A stretch of 64,000 nucleotides of DNA from Trochalopteron elliotii (GCA_024734555.1 JANPWX010000097.1:6948311-7012310), one strand, 5' to 3'; numbered from the stretch's first letter, positions 58,801 through 64,000 are shown. Numbers and translations: made by a program. Notes: generated by a model not told the origin, from the sequence alone.

Positions 58801-59078
58801 CAACAATAATAAGCTTACTGTTATTTCAAACACCCATAATGCCAGCCTCTAAGGACAGGACAGCCTCTTAGCTGTCCTAAGAAGTTTCACATTGTGCCAT
58901 TTTAAACATTAATCACTTTTTTATCGCCTCCCGCCCCACAAGAAGTGTTTGCAGGAAAACCACATACCTTGACTTTGACAAGCCTTTTTGCTGTCTTGAT
59001 CTTGGCTTCACAGAAGGCCCCTCTGTACTTTGCACTCACATCAGTGCCCACTGTGAGATAGGGAGGCTCATCAATTGC
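2972..59078 (-). CDS. ARID4B: ARID4B, AT-rich interaction domain-containing protein 4B (22 coding exons; first 2 codons not in window)
   Basis: Chromatin-associated subunit of SIN3-HDAC corepressor complexes (family knowledge). Exons in transcript order: 59078-58968, 54213-54148, 53551-53461, 49406-49327, 47043-46952, 44500-44362, 40849-40770, 39441-39368, 38538-38393, 34016-33944, 32894-32800, 31687-31590, 31378-31111, 30100-29928, 19879-19631, 13554-13470, 12720-12528, 11085-9877, 8026-7916, 5665-5450, 3829-3683, 3102-2972. They sum to 3,927 nt, keep one frame, and use GT-AG borders except one GC-AG. With Met-Lys added the protein is 1,310 aa. Order: hybrid Tudor (about 3-120), RBB1NT/PWWP-like (about 170-250), ARID (about 303-395), acidic tract (546-556), chromo-barrel (about 569-634), C-terminal coiled coil (about 1219-1267). 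Paralogue ARID4A is rejected because the C-terminal wording ([29 protein letters not shown]) is that of ARID4B, and no LxCxE motif is visible. All residue numbers below use this model. Confidence 0.96.
3103..3682 (-). other. ARID4B: ARID4B intron 22
   Basis: 580 nt, GTAAGT...GCAG borders. No repeat, RNA gene or ORF recognised inside. Confidence 0.85.
3683..3829 (-). CDS. ARID4B: ARID4B coding exon 22: C-terminal coiled coil and basic stretch
   Basis: Residues 1219-1267: [40 protein letters not shown] and KRLKKKERE. Heptad-like Leu/Ile spacing supports a short coiled coil followed by a strongly basic tail. It is almost identical across the ARID4 family. Acceptor AACTTGCAG|CTGACT, donor GGGAAA|GTAAGT. 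Confidence 0.96.
3830..5449 (-). other. ARID4B: ARID4B intron 21
   Basis: 1.6 kb. Holds a CAG/CAA short run near 3957-3975 and an A-rich stretch at about 5267-5297. Short overlapping frames near 4170-4415 are open on both strands and not recognisable. Confidence 0.85.
5450..5665 (-). CDS. ARID4B: ARID4B coding exon 21: Ser-rich segment and KVYKWSFQM motif
   Basis: Residues 1147-1218 plus one base of 1219. It carries [40 protein letters not shown] and [14 protein letters not shown]. The last block is shared with ARID4A. Acceptor TTTCTTCAG|CAAACA, donor AATGT|GTAAGT. Phase 1-1, 216 nt. Confidence 0.95.
5666..7915 (-). other. ARID4B: ARID4B intron 20
   Basis: 2.25 kb. AT-rich and without recognisable repeats or genes. 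A purine-rich stretch at about 7010-7210 is the only notable composition change. Confidence 0.85.
7916..8026 (-). CDS. ARID4B: ARID4B coding exon 20: basic nuclear-localisation-like segment
   Basis: Residues 1110-1146: [20 protein letters not shown] then [17 protein letters not shown]. The basic clusters KKQKR and KKKSK resemble nuclear localisation signals. Acceptor AATTATAG|TCTGTA, donor ACTA|GTAAGT. It is 111 nt and phase 1-1. Confidence 0.93.
8027..9876 (-). other. ARID4B: ARID4B intron 19
   Basis: 1.85 kb. A-runs near 8039-8052 and 8489-8500; otherwise nothing recognised. Confidence 0.85.
9877..11085 (-). CDS. ARID4B: ARID4B coding exon 19: large low-complexity exon
   Basis: 1,209 nt, residues 707-1109. 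Opens [20 protein letters not shown]. Conserved islands include [92 protein letters not shown] and [20 protein letters not shown]. The acceptor is TTAATTAG|CTTCTG and the donor GAAAAAG|GTAAAG. Reading past the donor would give a spurious tail to 9773. Many Ser-Pro and acidic-Ser sites suggest heavy phosphorylation (inference). The exon divides by 3 with phase 1-1 borders. Confidence 0.96.
11796..11848. repeat. Compound microsatellite (TA)n-(CA)n-(TATG)n
   Basis: Alternating TA and CA dinucleotides run into about five copies of the tetramer TATG/GTAT. Likely length-variable. Confidence 0.85.
12121..12138. repeat. (AATG)n tetranucleotide repeat
   Basis: Four and a half tandem AATG units. Confidence 0.8.
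12528..12720 (-). CDS. ARID4B: ARID4B coding exon 18: linker with KYSPK and SIEITSI motifs
   Basis: Residues 643-706 plus one base. It contains [20 protein letters not shown] and [14 protein letters not shown], both matching mammalian ARID4B closely. The acceptor has a long T tract (TTTCATCTAG|AATAAA) and the donor is ACAAG|GTATTG. Ends in phase 1, like the next four exon borders. Confidence 0.94.
12721..13469 (-). other. ARID4B: ARID4B intron 17
   Basis: 749 nt. Open frames of 88 and 116 codons on the plus strand (12790-13056, 12986-13336) have no recognisable product and lie opposite the gene. Treated as chance. Confidence 0.8.
13470..13554 (-). CDS. ARID4B: ARID4B coding exon 17: end of chromo-barrel plus basic patch
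   Basis: Completes Arg614 and codes [20 protein letters not shown] then IKHRKKIK (to 642). YDEWI is the conserved C-terminal motif of the chromo-barrel. KHRKKIK is a possible nuclear-localisation patch. Acceptor GTTTAG|GTACGA, donor ATAAAG|GTAGTT. Confidence 0.95.
13555..19630 (-). other. ARID4B: ARID4B intron 16
   Basis: 6.1 kb, second largest intron in the window. Mostly AT-rich. The segment 14746-15756 is less AT-rich and is unusually open on the minus strand (separate entry). No transposon was identified. Confidence 0.85.
14746..15756 (-). other. Long minus-strand frame with one internal stop, in intron 16
   Basis: Two same-frame ORFs (15708-15262, 148 aa; 15243-14746, 165 aa) are split by one TGA at 15264-15262 and six open codons. 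The frame is open for a further 15 codons above 15708 to a TGA, about 336 codons in all. The product is Cys/Ser/Leu-rich, with stretches such as [21 protein letters not shown] do not recognise a family and see no promoter. It could be a decayed gene or retroelement fragment, or chance. It runs in the same direction as ARID4B. Confidence 0.25.
19631..19879 (-). CDS. ARID4B: ARID4B coding exon 16: poly-Glu tract and chromo-barrel domain
   Basis: Residues 531-613. An uninterrupted run of 11 Glu (546-556) inside a wider acidic tract is followed by Asn558-561, then [40 protein letters not shown] and HYCGWNVR. This is the Tudor-knot/chromo-barrel fold of the MRG15/MOF type. The acceptor is CTTTCAAG|AGATGA; a shift of two bases would break the frame. 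Donor GTGAG|GTAACT. The GAG/GAA repeat explains the pyrimidine-rich plus-strand stretch near 19800-19860. Confidence 0.95.
21383..21477. repeat. 13-bp perfect inverted repeat enclosing a TATG/CA microsatellite
   Basis: GAAGGCCAAGACT at 21383-21395 is exactly complementary to AGTCTTGGCCTTC at 21465-21477. The 69-bp loop is mostly TATG and CA repeats. A short GATA repeat follows at about 21484-21496. The arms could fold into a hairpin in either strand. No target duplications are visible, so a MITE origin is not shown. Confidence 0.8.
22673..22688. repeat. A16 homopolymer
   Basis: Sixteen A residues followed by G-interrupted A-rich sequence on the plus strand. Confidence 0.9.
23857..23990 (+). 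mobile_element. Short LTR remnant of an avian endogenous retrovirus (ERVL-like), with 5-bp target duplication
   Basis: It begins TGTCCTGGTTTTGGCTGGGA and ends CAGCTGGGTTAAACCACAGCA less its first base, the two termini I recognise from a common avian LTR family. It has TG...CA ends. CCTCT lies immediately before (23852-23856) and after (23991-23995), a perfect 5-bp target-site duplication. At 134 bp it is much shorter than a full LTR, so it is an internally deleted LTR or a non-autonomous derivative. No viral genes are present. Confidence 0.75.
23889..24085 (+). repeat. 197-bp duplicated block, copy 1 (includes the LTR 3' part)
   Basis: Starts CTCCTTGGTAGCACAGTGCT, covers the last 102 bases of the LTR and continues 95 bases into the flank, ending GGGTCCCTTGTG. 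It matches 25430-25626 without gaps, with seven mismatches counted by eye (about 96% identity). Confidence 0.9.
25430..25626 (+). repeat. 197-bp duplicated block, copy 2
   Basis: Direct repeat of 23889-24085, offset by 1,541 bp. It lacks the first 32 bases of the LTR but keeps the downstream CCTCT and the flank, so it reflects copying of an LTR-plus-flank segment, not a second simple insertion. Confidence 0.9.
29928..30100 (-). CDS. ARID4B: ARID4B coding exon 15: acidic linker
   Basis: Residues 474-530 and two bases of 531. It starts [20 protein letters not shown], aligning with the mammalian GSKKNLLES segment, and ends EEKEKSG. Glu/Lys-rich and predicted disordered. The acceptor is ATCCTAG|GGAAAC, the donor TCAGG|GTAAGT. 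Confidence 0.93.
30101..31110 (-). other. ARID4B: ARID4B intron 14
   Basis: 1.0 kb. The part 30290-30610 is less AT-rich and open on both strands for 60-90 codons. Not recognised; possibly an old repeat. Confidence 0.8.
31111..31378 (-). CDS. ARID4B: ARID4B coding exon 14: end of ARID domain plus charged linker
   Basis: Completes Lys384 and codes to Leu473. It opens with [20 protein letters not shown], the last ARID helix, then runs into a Lys/Glu-rich linker ending NDKPSVL. Acceptor TTTTTTTAG|ATATCT, donor GTTCTG|GTAATA. The linker diverges much more from mammals than the ARID part, as expected of disordered sequence. Confidence 0.95.
31590..31687 (-). CDS. ARID4B: ARID4B coding exon 13: ARID domain, DNA-contact region
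   Basis: Residues 352-383 and two bases of 384: [20 protein letters not shown] then [24 protein letters not shown] is the conserved ARID helix 5 signature. Acceptor TTTAACAG|ATTGAA, donor AGAAA|GTAAGT. The following intron is only 211 nt, the shortest in the gene. Confidence 0.96.
31688..32799 (-). other. ARID4B: ARID4B intron 12
   Basis: 1.1 kb, nothing recognised inside. Confidence 0.85.
32800..32894 (-). CDS. ARID4B: ARID4B coding exon 12: ARID domain core
   Basis: Residues 320-351: [20 protein letters not shown] then [12 protein letters not shown]. It contains the GTPINK and LNLFKLF motifs typical of ARID helices 2-4. Acceptor TTACCCAG|GGACTC, donor GATAAC|GTGAGT. Confidence 0.96.
32895..33943 (-). 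other. ARID4B: ARID4B intron 11
   Basis: 1.05 kb, AT-rich with a TA-rich patch near 33710-33765. No gene recognised. Confidence 0.85.
33944..34016 (-). CDS. ARID4B: ARID4B coding exon 11: ARID domain, helix 1
   Basis: Residues 296-319 and one base of 320: [20 protein letters not shown] then MEDR(G). This is the start of the AT-rich interaction DNA-binding domain. Acceptor TTTCAACAG|GAGGAA, donor CAGAG|GTAGGC. Confidence 0.96.
35689..35712. repeat. T24 homopolymer (A24 on the minus strand)
   Basis: Twenty-four T residues, the longest homopolymer in the window. On the minus strand it reads GGGAAATAA followed by the A run, which could be the poly(A) tail of an old retroposed sequence, but no parent was recognised. 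Confidence 0.9.
36602..36616 (+). repeat. G-rich run G7-T-G7 (possible G-quadruplex)
   Basis: Two runs of seven G separated by one T. It can supply four G3 tracts with single-base loops, so it meets the usual quadruplex pattern on the plus strand. Confidence 0.6.
38382..38393 (-). other. ARID4B: GC splice donor of ARID4B intron 10, with in-frame GT alternative
   Basis: Minus strand reads GAG|GCAAGTGAA|GTTAGT. The GC donor at 38392-38391 has perfect flanking consensus (AG|GCAAGT). A GT donor nine bases on (38383-38382) would add Ala-Ser-Glu without changing frame. The GC choice reproduces the family's five-Glu junction. Confidence 0.8.
38393..38538 (-). CDS. ARID4B: ARID4B coding exon 10: acidic Ser/Glu linker, ends at a GC donor
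   Basis: Residues 247-295: [20 protein letters not shown], then [20 protein letters not shown] and KEDNSSEEE. Acceptor TTTTACAG|CTTTTG. The 3' border is GAG|GCAAGT, a GC donor with otherwise perfect consensus. Joining here to [10 protein letters not shown] in the next exon gives the five-Glu run I recall from human ARID4B. The open frame continues past the border to a stop at about 38350, so the ORF alone overstates the exon. Confidence 0.93.
38539..39367 (-). other. ARID4B: ARID4B intron 9
   Basis: 829 nt, nothing recognised inside. Confidence 0.85.
39368..39441 (-). CDS. ARID4B: ARID4B coding exon 9: end of RBB1NT (PWWP-like) domain
   Basis: Completes Phe222 and codes to Gln246 plus one base: [20 protein letters not shown] then LLKQ. 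Acceptor AATTATCCAG|TGTTTC, donor AACAAG|GTAAAA. The tail [13 protein letters not shown] is less conserved than the SVPRKDV core. Confidence 0.93.
39442..40769 (-). other. ARID4B: ARID4B intron 8
   Basis: 1.3 kb. A G8-T-GGG run lies near 39905-39916 and a GT-rich stretch near 40358-40390. No gene recognised. Confidence 0.85.
40770..40849 (-). CDS. ARID4B: ARID4B coding exon 8: RBB1NT (PWWP-like) domain
   Basis: Residues 196-221 and two bases of 222: [20 protein letters not shown] then SFKDGKF. Acceptor TTTGCAG|GTGGTT, donor AAATT|GTGAGTAG. Confidence 0.95.
40850..44361 (-). other. ARID4B: ARID4B intron 7
   Basis: 3.5 kb. A short CAAA repeat at about 42272-42288. The segment 43050-43510 is less AT-rich with short open frames on both strands and is not recognised. 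Confidence 0.85.
44362..44500 (-). CDS. ARID4B: ARID4B coding exon 7: Ser/acidic linker and start of RBB1NT (PWWP-like) domain
   Basis: Residues 149-195. An acidic serine run ([16 protein letters not shown]) precedes [20 protein letters not shown] and WFPAL, the first strands of the RBB1NT/PWWP-like fold. Acceptor TTTTTTAG|TCCTGAAG, donor CTTTG|GTAAGAG. Confidence 0.95.
44501..46951 (-). other. ARID4B: ARID4B intron 6
   Basis: 2.45 kb. Contains the CR1 tail at 46232-46485 and a T14 run at 45559-45572. No gene recognised. Confidence 0.85.
46232..46485 (+). mobile_element. 5'-truncated CR1 LINE, 3' end
   Basis: The stretch reads GGAAGTTCCACCTGGATATG, then GAGCACTGGAACACACTGCC, then GGTCCCTTCCAAACTGACCC and CATTCTGTAATTCAG. 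This is the characteristic 3' end of avian CR1 retroposons, including the degenerate ATTCTRTG-type tail. About 250 bp remains, with no reverse-transcriptase part. It is inserted antisense to ARID4B. It is clearly diverged from consensus (for example CTTGAGCAGGGAG), so it is old. Confidence 0.88.
46952..47043 (-). CDS. ARID4B: ARID4B coding exon 6: linker after Tudor domain
   Basis: Residues 119-148 and two bases of 149. It reads [20 protein letters not shown] then [10 protein letters not shown]. The NRGRR stretch is basic. Acceptor TTCAACAG|ACTTTAG, donor CATAT|GTAAGTT; the split Ile codon is completed in the next exon. Confidence 0.95.
47044..49326 (-). other. ARID4B: ARID4B intron 5
   Basis: 2.3 kb, AT-rich, nothing recognised inside. 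Confidence 0.85.
49327..49406 (-). CDS. ARID4B: ARID4B coding exon 5: end of hybrid Tudor domain
   Basis: Residues 92-118, (V)[19 protein letters not shown] then RHFAESE. The block appears essentially unchanged from mammalian ARID4A/B. Acceptor TGACAG|TATTTG, donor GTGAG|GTAATT. Confidence 0.95.
49407..53460 (-). other. ARID4B: ARID4B intron 4
   Basis: 4.05 kb. A decayed TATG/TG microsatellite at about 51602-51662. No gene or transposon recognised. Confidence 0.85.
53461..53551 (-). CDS. ARID4B: ARID4B coding exon 4: hybrid Tudor domain
   Basis: Residues 62-91 plus one base of 92. It reads [20 protein letters not shown] then [10 protein letters not shown], the core Tudor strands. Acceptor ATTTTAG|GTAGGA, donor GTAG|GTAAGA. 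The exon ends in phase 1; the Val codon is completed by the next exon. Confidence 0.95.
53552..54147 (-). other. ARID4B: ARID4B intron 3
   Basis: 596 nt, nothing recognised inside. Confidence 0.85.
54148..54213 (-). CDS. ARID4B: ARID4B coding exon 3: hybrid Tudor domain
   Basis: Residues 40-61, [20 protein letters not shown] followed by LK. Acceptor TTTTAG|GTAACC, donor AAG|GTAATA. It is only 66 nt, phase 0 at both ends, so skipping would delete 22 residues in frame. Confidence 0.95.
54214..58967 (-). other. ARID4B: ARID4B intron 2
   Basis: 4.75 kb. Short frames of 60-110 codons on both strands (for example plus 57278-57616) have no recognisable products. No repeat identified. Confidence 0.85.
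58968..59078 (-). CDS. ARID4B: ARID4B coding exon 2: start of hybrid Tudor domain
   Basis: Residues 3-39, opening [20 protein letters not shown] and ending RLVKVK. The acceptor is a good pyrimidine tract ending TTGCAG and the donor is AAG|GTATGTG. The exon is 111 nt, phase 0 at both ends. No start codon lies in it: the family begins Met-Lys-Ala, and the border falls exactly between Lys and Ala, so ATG-AAG must be on the preceding exon. Confidence 0.95.
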
Positions 59079-62000
59079 CTGCAACAGAAAGGAAAACAAC
59101 TGCTTTTTAATTACTGACTACTGGCAATACAGCTATCACAGCCTCACCAATTTTTGTGGACAAAGTATTACAAAACAGCCTAATGAAACTTAAATTGACA
59201 GCAGCAGAAACATGGAACACAACACTAAGCTAATACAATGAATGTAATTACAATCTCATAATATACAGATATGATCTCGCGATATAAGATCATAAGTACA
59301 ATAAACTGATACCACAGTTACCTACAATAAGCACCACACAGGCTTCCAGCCTTTGCACCATCTGAAGACACAGCAGGTGATCAATTCTGCTGCAATGGTG
59401 AAGGCCAACCAAATTCTACCTTCACCTTAAATTGCCCCAAGACCTGGTAAGTCGCACGAAGACATTGGTATTTATTTCCCTCAAATAATTAAGGTTCACT
59501 TTCCATTAGTAAACAGAACAACTCTGAAGAGATTTTGCTTTTTCACCTTTTGAATAAAGTTAATGACAAAGATGACACTCATCAGGAGAGCAGCCCATGG
59601 GCAAGGTACAGTAGGAGACTGACAGAGACTAAGCTCACAATGAAGGTAAAGGGTCCAGACAAAAGACAAGGTTTTGCGACATGAAACACAGGAACAGGTG
59701 ACACCAAAACAGGGAAATAAGAAACAGAAGAGGTGGGAAATAAGAAAACATAGGTCAAATCAGTATACTGAGTGAGATCATGAAGGCACAGTTCCTTCAA
59801 AGGAAGTCCAACCTCTCCTAATATAAGCTGGGTGAGGAGATTCCAGATAACTGAATCATCCACGAAATATCACTTCATAGACACTGGGTCAGAAGAGGGA
59901 AAGGCAAAGGGTGACATGCAAGAGGAGAGAAGTTTGTTTTCAAAAGCTGCAAGCCTCCATGGAGACCCAGACAAGAGCAGAGCAAAGAGATTTAAGCCCT
60001 TATCAAAGTCACATTGTGTTTCTGTGCCCCTACAGATTCAAACACAGCTTACAAGGGGCATCTCTGGCACATCCAGGTTCTCTGTGGGAAAAATACAGAG
60101 ATAAATCTTCACAGGCATCAGAGACCCGTACTATTTGAGACTGAGGTGCTTGCACTCAGTATCAGATAATTCCTACTAGCTGCTTCCAGTTCCAATACAT
60201 CAGAAGGCATAGAAGTGTGTAACTTGAATGCTTCAATGCACCATTTTTCAGATTTTTTTTGTACAAAACTTGAAATTGAGAAAATTAGATGCTACAGGGT
60301 TAACTCCTTATTAATGATGTTTTTTACAGTGACTCTGCTTCAGCCTCTCTCTCTCTCTCTCTCACTGGCAGGCAATAGAGTATATTTCTGAGTACTGTAA
60401 AATCATTACCAATCTGTACTTTCTAAGATCATCAGAAGCATGAATGTACTAATGAACCCCTCACTCTCTCTGCCTGCATGTGTGGTATGTGACTGCATGC
60501 AGAGTAGCAGGATATACTATGCTGGTGGTAGTATATCCATTAACACCTATCCTTTCCTACTCCAGGCTTAATAGCAATAAAACTCCACTGAGATTAGCAA
60601 GGAATCTGTTAAGCGTGTTGGGATTCTGAAATTCATTCTCTCCTTGCTTGCCCAACAGTACTTGCCTGTGAGGCAGGCTTTTCTCTTGCTGCACTTGGAT
60701 GGATGCTGAAAGAGGGATTCAGATGGTGATATATTTGGTTTTGGTCAGTATTCTCACTGAAGTGCACCAAGAAGTGACTGTTTCACACAACATGAATCTG
60801 AGCAGAGGAAAGTAGCAATGTATTCTCTTGCTAAGACAATAAAGCTCTTAAAGGGCAGCATCCCTCCTGCTCTACTGCACTCTTTAGTGAAGAAACTCAT
60901 TCACCACTACAGGGGTGATAGCATTTCATGCCAGTTCATCTTCCAAAGTTAAAAGGAATTGTGGAGTACTGAGATTACTTTAACAAGAGTGACAGATCCC
61001 ATATGGGTCCACACAGATGCACACAGCTATGATTCTCCTAAAAACAAAACTTAAAGTTGTGTCAGTGTCAGTCTATCCTTCCCTATACAGACAAAAGAAT
61101 TATCACAAAGACTAATCCACAATGTCAAGGTGAACTTACAGAAAAATATAGAACACTTTTTCTTCAGTGCTATTGACACTAACTAAAACAAAAAAATAAA
61201 TTTTGAGCACCAAGAAAACCTGAAGCTCTGGTTTTTGTTTGAAAATTTATAGCAGAGGAACAGGCAAGTCAACAATCAAGCTTTAAGCAGGACTTTAAAT
61301 TCTTATAAAGACCTTAATTACCAGTATTGTGATTACTTTATCACTACTCTAACTTATTCTTAACAATCTCTTCCAGGAAGAATATTCATTCAAAAAGCAA
61401 CATCTGTAAGAACTTCTGTTACTTACAAACAAGTTAATTTCAATCTCTAGTCTAAATGCTTTGAAATTACTCTTATGCCTTTCACTGGAATTAGTTAATA
61501 TTTACTACTGTAAAGAACTTCAAATAATAGCAAACATATGGACTATTTGATTACCAATGTAGATATGTTTACTAGAAATACAGTATTGGAGTGGCTTCTG
61601 AGAGAATAATTATGAAATTAGTTTCTTTAACTACCACTATAAATCATTATACACTTCAAAACAGTATCTGAAATCTTCAATGGATACATACTGGATTTTT
61701 TTCCTGCTATTTCATTATTCCATTGAAAGACAAATTACATGGGCTTTTCCCCCACCCAAATCACTTAACTGGAATTTCCAAGATACCTCCCTCATTGTGA
61801 CAGCGTCACAGCCGAAAGTGGCAAGTTAAAATAATTAGCAAAATGTGATGCATCATAGTGAATGCAAACTAGAAAAATAAAAGTAATGATCAGAGTCTGG
61901 CGTTAATTTCAGATAATTGTTACCATGACTTTGTCATTCCCACCAACTCTGAGTCACCTGTTCTCAAGGTTTTATTCAATTCTGCCAACATTAGAGAGAT

Positions 62001-62794
62001 TAAAAATTAGTATACAGCTATTTTTACCTTTCTGTTACTCCTTCCCTGCTTTGTGCTTACGTAATTTATTAGATATCCTCACACTCAGACTGAAATATAT
62101 CTTTGCCTATTTAATGCTGACATATTTTATCGGGATTTGTCTTTATTTTTTTTAAGCTTTTCAGAGCAGGTTTCCAGAAAATAATAATAATTAAAAAGAA
62201 GTATGCTAAAATATGGACAGTATTTGATAGTTCAGTAATCTTGGAAAAGGCATTGCAAGCATACTGAAAATATCTTAACAAGAATCTTTGCAGTGGTATT
62301 TAAAGGGAAGGGGGACTACCCTGTAATACAACAAGTTCTGGGCTTCCTAAAATTCTTGAAGGTCCTGTAGTAGTCTAACAAGTTACTGTTTCAGCTGTTA
62401 TTTTATTTCAAAAGATAATGTGAATTGGCATTTACATTTTATATGTGAACATGATCACCTGCACTCTATAATTTAAAGATAAGAATCATTGTTTCAGGAG
62501 CATATCACAAACAATCAGTAAACTTCTGTCAACAGCAAAAGTGAAAAGTATGCCCAGCACACGCCATTATTCATGTATAATGAGATCATGAACTTCTTTC
62601 ATTCAGAGCGGCTTCAAAACACCCCAGGATATCCTGTCAATGTTTCTATGTCTCTATATGTACTCTTTCAAAAACCTCAGAGTTTACACTGGAAGGAGAA
62701 AAGTGAAGCTGATAGTAGTATCTCGGCTTGTTGGTTTGGTTGTTTTACTACTGCCAGAAGGCTGGCATTGAAGATCTTCACGGAGACCACTCAC
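59079..62794 (-). other. ARID4B: ARID4B upstream intron (5' part of gene)
   Basis: 3.7 kb between the first visible coding exon and the CpG island. It contains a CT dinucleotide run at 60345-60363. The ATG-AAG exon expected just before Ala3 was searched for here as ATGAAG followed by GT on the minus strand and not found. Confidence 0.6.
60345..60363. repeat. (CT)n dinucleotide repeat
   Basis: Nineteen bases of alternating C and T. Confidence 0.85.
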
Positions 62795-62834
62795 CCAGCG
62801 GGCGGTTCCAAGAGGAATTGTGTTTTGTCCGCAT

Positions 62835-63505
62835 GAATGCCCGAGGCCAGGCTACCGAAGGGGAGCCGGCTCTGCGGGGTGACACCTGGAGACGGACACA
62901 GAGATGCCCGGGGAGGGCTGTACCCCGCGGCCGCAGCCGGCGGGGGCTCCGGAGGGGCTGTTTCGGGCAGAGATCGGACGAGCCCCTCCCCAGCACCCGC
63001 TGCAGGGGGGGCTGAGCGCTACCGGGGCGGTTCGAGCAGGGCCCCGAGGAGACGGGGACAGCCGGGCCGATGCTCCAGCCTCGGCAAGGCCGCCGGAGGA
63101 AGCCGGCGCCCGGGTGACTCGTTCCGCTCATTCGGGTGGGCAGACGAGCAGCGATTCCCCGGGGAGCTGCCGCTTTAAGGGGAGGGGCCGGAGCCGGGAA
63201 GCTGCCAGAAGTTTCTGGCTGCCCGAGCCAGCCCCGAGCGCGGCTGCCCGCCCTCGCCCTCTCCCCGAACGTGCCCACGGCTCCGGCAGATTAAGCGCGG
63301 ATTGCCGTAAACTAAATTTGTCCCCTTAAGGCGATTGCCGGGTAAATCTGCACGCAGAGCTTCCCGGGAGCCTGCCGCTGCTGGAGTCGGGCACGGAGCG
63401 CCGGCAGTGCCAACTCCCGGGATCCGGCCGGGAAAACGTGCGAGCGCTGCCCGTGGCCCTGCAGTGCAGCTCCTCCGGAACGCCGCTGGAATGCGCCTGG
63501 CGTTG
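62835..63505. promoter_or_regulatory. CpG island, probable promoter of ARID4B (possibly bidirectional)
   Basis: About 670 bp of GC-rich, CpG-dense sequence, the only such island in the window, immediately upstream of an otherwise complete gene. GC boxes occur near 63023 and 63181. A minus-strand donor CTGG|GTGAGT (exon end 62795) could close a non-coding first exon of ARID4B. A plus-strand donor TTGG|GTGAGC near 63558 could do the same for a divergent transcript; in mammals GGPS1 starts head-to-head with ARID4B. Open frames of 96-166 codons here run on both strands and reflect GC content. Which transcripts start here is inferred. Confidence 0.65.
63205..63218. promoter_or_regulatory. Heat-shock-element-like inverted repeat in the CpG island
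   Basis: CCAGAAGTTTCTGG holds the nGAAnnTTCn core with 6-bp complementary arms around a 2-bp centre. A single inverted GAA/TTC pair is weaker than the usual three-unit element, so HSF binding is only possible. Confidence 0.35.
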
Positions 63506-64000
63506 AATATCCTAAATCATCGGCCAAATTACTATAAAAAAAGTTCCGACGCTGTCTTGGGTGAGCTAGAAGGGATAAAAACACTTCCTGCAATTTTGCA
63601 CTCTCCATTAGGAAAGCCAAACTAATGGACAACCGCCATGCTACTACTAGCACTTAATTCTTTTTTATTAATGGGAGTAGGATGAATAGTTTCTCTGCTA
63701 TCTCAATTCACAACTGCTGTGCGCGCAGAAGAGTTGCAGCACAGGCTGCCGCAGCTGAAAAGCTGGTTTACCACTTAAATAAGAAGCAGTCTCTAGGTGA
63801 CCAGTCAGCAATTTCCACCAATTCAGTGGCGGAATTTTCTTTGGCAAGAAAAGCAGGCTGCTGGAAGGGTTCTGCTCCAGCCTTCGAGCTGATTATACCT
63901 GGAAGGATTGATAAATGGCTAGATGCCCACATAATAAAACAACCTGCACGTCTTCTGAATTTGGACATTTACATCAGTATTAACAGTTCTGGTCTTCAGG
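63506..64000. other. Right edge, unassigned sequence beyond the CpG island
   Basis: Return to ordinary composition. A TATAAAA string lies at 63533-63539, a YY1-like CCGCCATG near 63633 and an NRF1-like TGCGCGCAGA near 63719. No coding exon of ARID4B or GGPS1 was recognised. Confidence 0.35.

Noticed and set aside
59416..59423. Minus-strand GTGAAG followed by a GT donor, as a candidate start exon of ARID4B
   Set aside because: It would put GTG in place of ATG, the donor (GTAGAA) is weak, and nothing upstream looks like a conserved leader exon.
62778..63653. ORFs of 96-166 codons on both strands in the CpG island
   Set aside because: Overlapping open frames on both strands follow from high GC content; no domain is recognisable and none joins in frame to the ARID4B exon at 59078.
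1..64000. CRISPR arrays, operons, rRNA or tRNA genes
   Set aside because: No regularly spaced repeats, ribosomal sequence or convincing tRNA box pair was seen; the window is a vertebrate gene.

Overview
The window looks like vertebrate nuclear DNA, most probably from a bird. It is AT-rich and dominated by introns. It carries a 5'-truncated CR1-type LINE tail and a short LTR starting TGTCCTGGTTTTGGCTGGGA, which I recognise as an avian, songbird-type ERV terminus. I see no prokaryotic gene organisation.

One gene fills almost everything: ARID4B (AT-rich interaction domain 4B; also BRCAA1/SAP180/RBBP1L1), on the minus strand. I rebuilt 22 consecutive coding exons from position 59078 down to the stop codon at 2972-2974. 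They join in frame with no premature stop. With the family's Met-Lys start, which is not in the window, they give 1,310 residues; my recollection of the human protein is about 1,312. Domain order is N-terminal hybrid Tudor (exons at 59.0-47.0 kb), RBB1NT/PWWP-like (44.5-39.4 kb), acidic Ser/Glu linker, ARID DNA-binding domain (34.0-31.3 kb), acidic linker, chromo-barrel (19.9-13.5 kb), a long low-complexity region (exon at 9.9-11.1 kb) and a C-terminal basic coiled coil (3.8-3.0 kb). The family works as a chromatin-binding subunit of SIN3-HDAC corepressor complexes.

Layout: 1 to about 1320, downstream flank with no recognised gene; about 1325-2971, ARID4B 3' UTR with an AATAAA signal; 2972-59078, coding exons and introns; 59079 to about 62800, the next upstream intron; 62835-63505, a CpG island that is probably a promoter; 63506-64000, unassigned. 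From known vertebrate synteny GGPS1 may start head-to-head with ARID4B near the right edge, but no GGPS1 coding exon is visible.

Points of interest are a non-canonical GC-AG intron with a nearby in-frame GT alternative, a start-codon exon that cannot be found downstream of the CpG island, a 134-bp LTR remnant with a perfect 5-bp target duplication, a 197-bp duplicated block that includes part of that LTR, a 13-bp inverted repeat around a microsatellite, and a 336-codon intronic frame with a single internal stop. I found no convincing new gene system.
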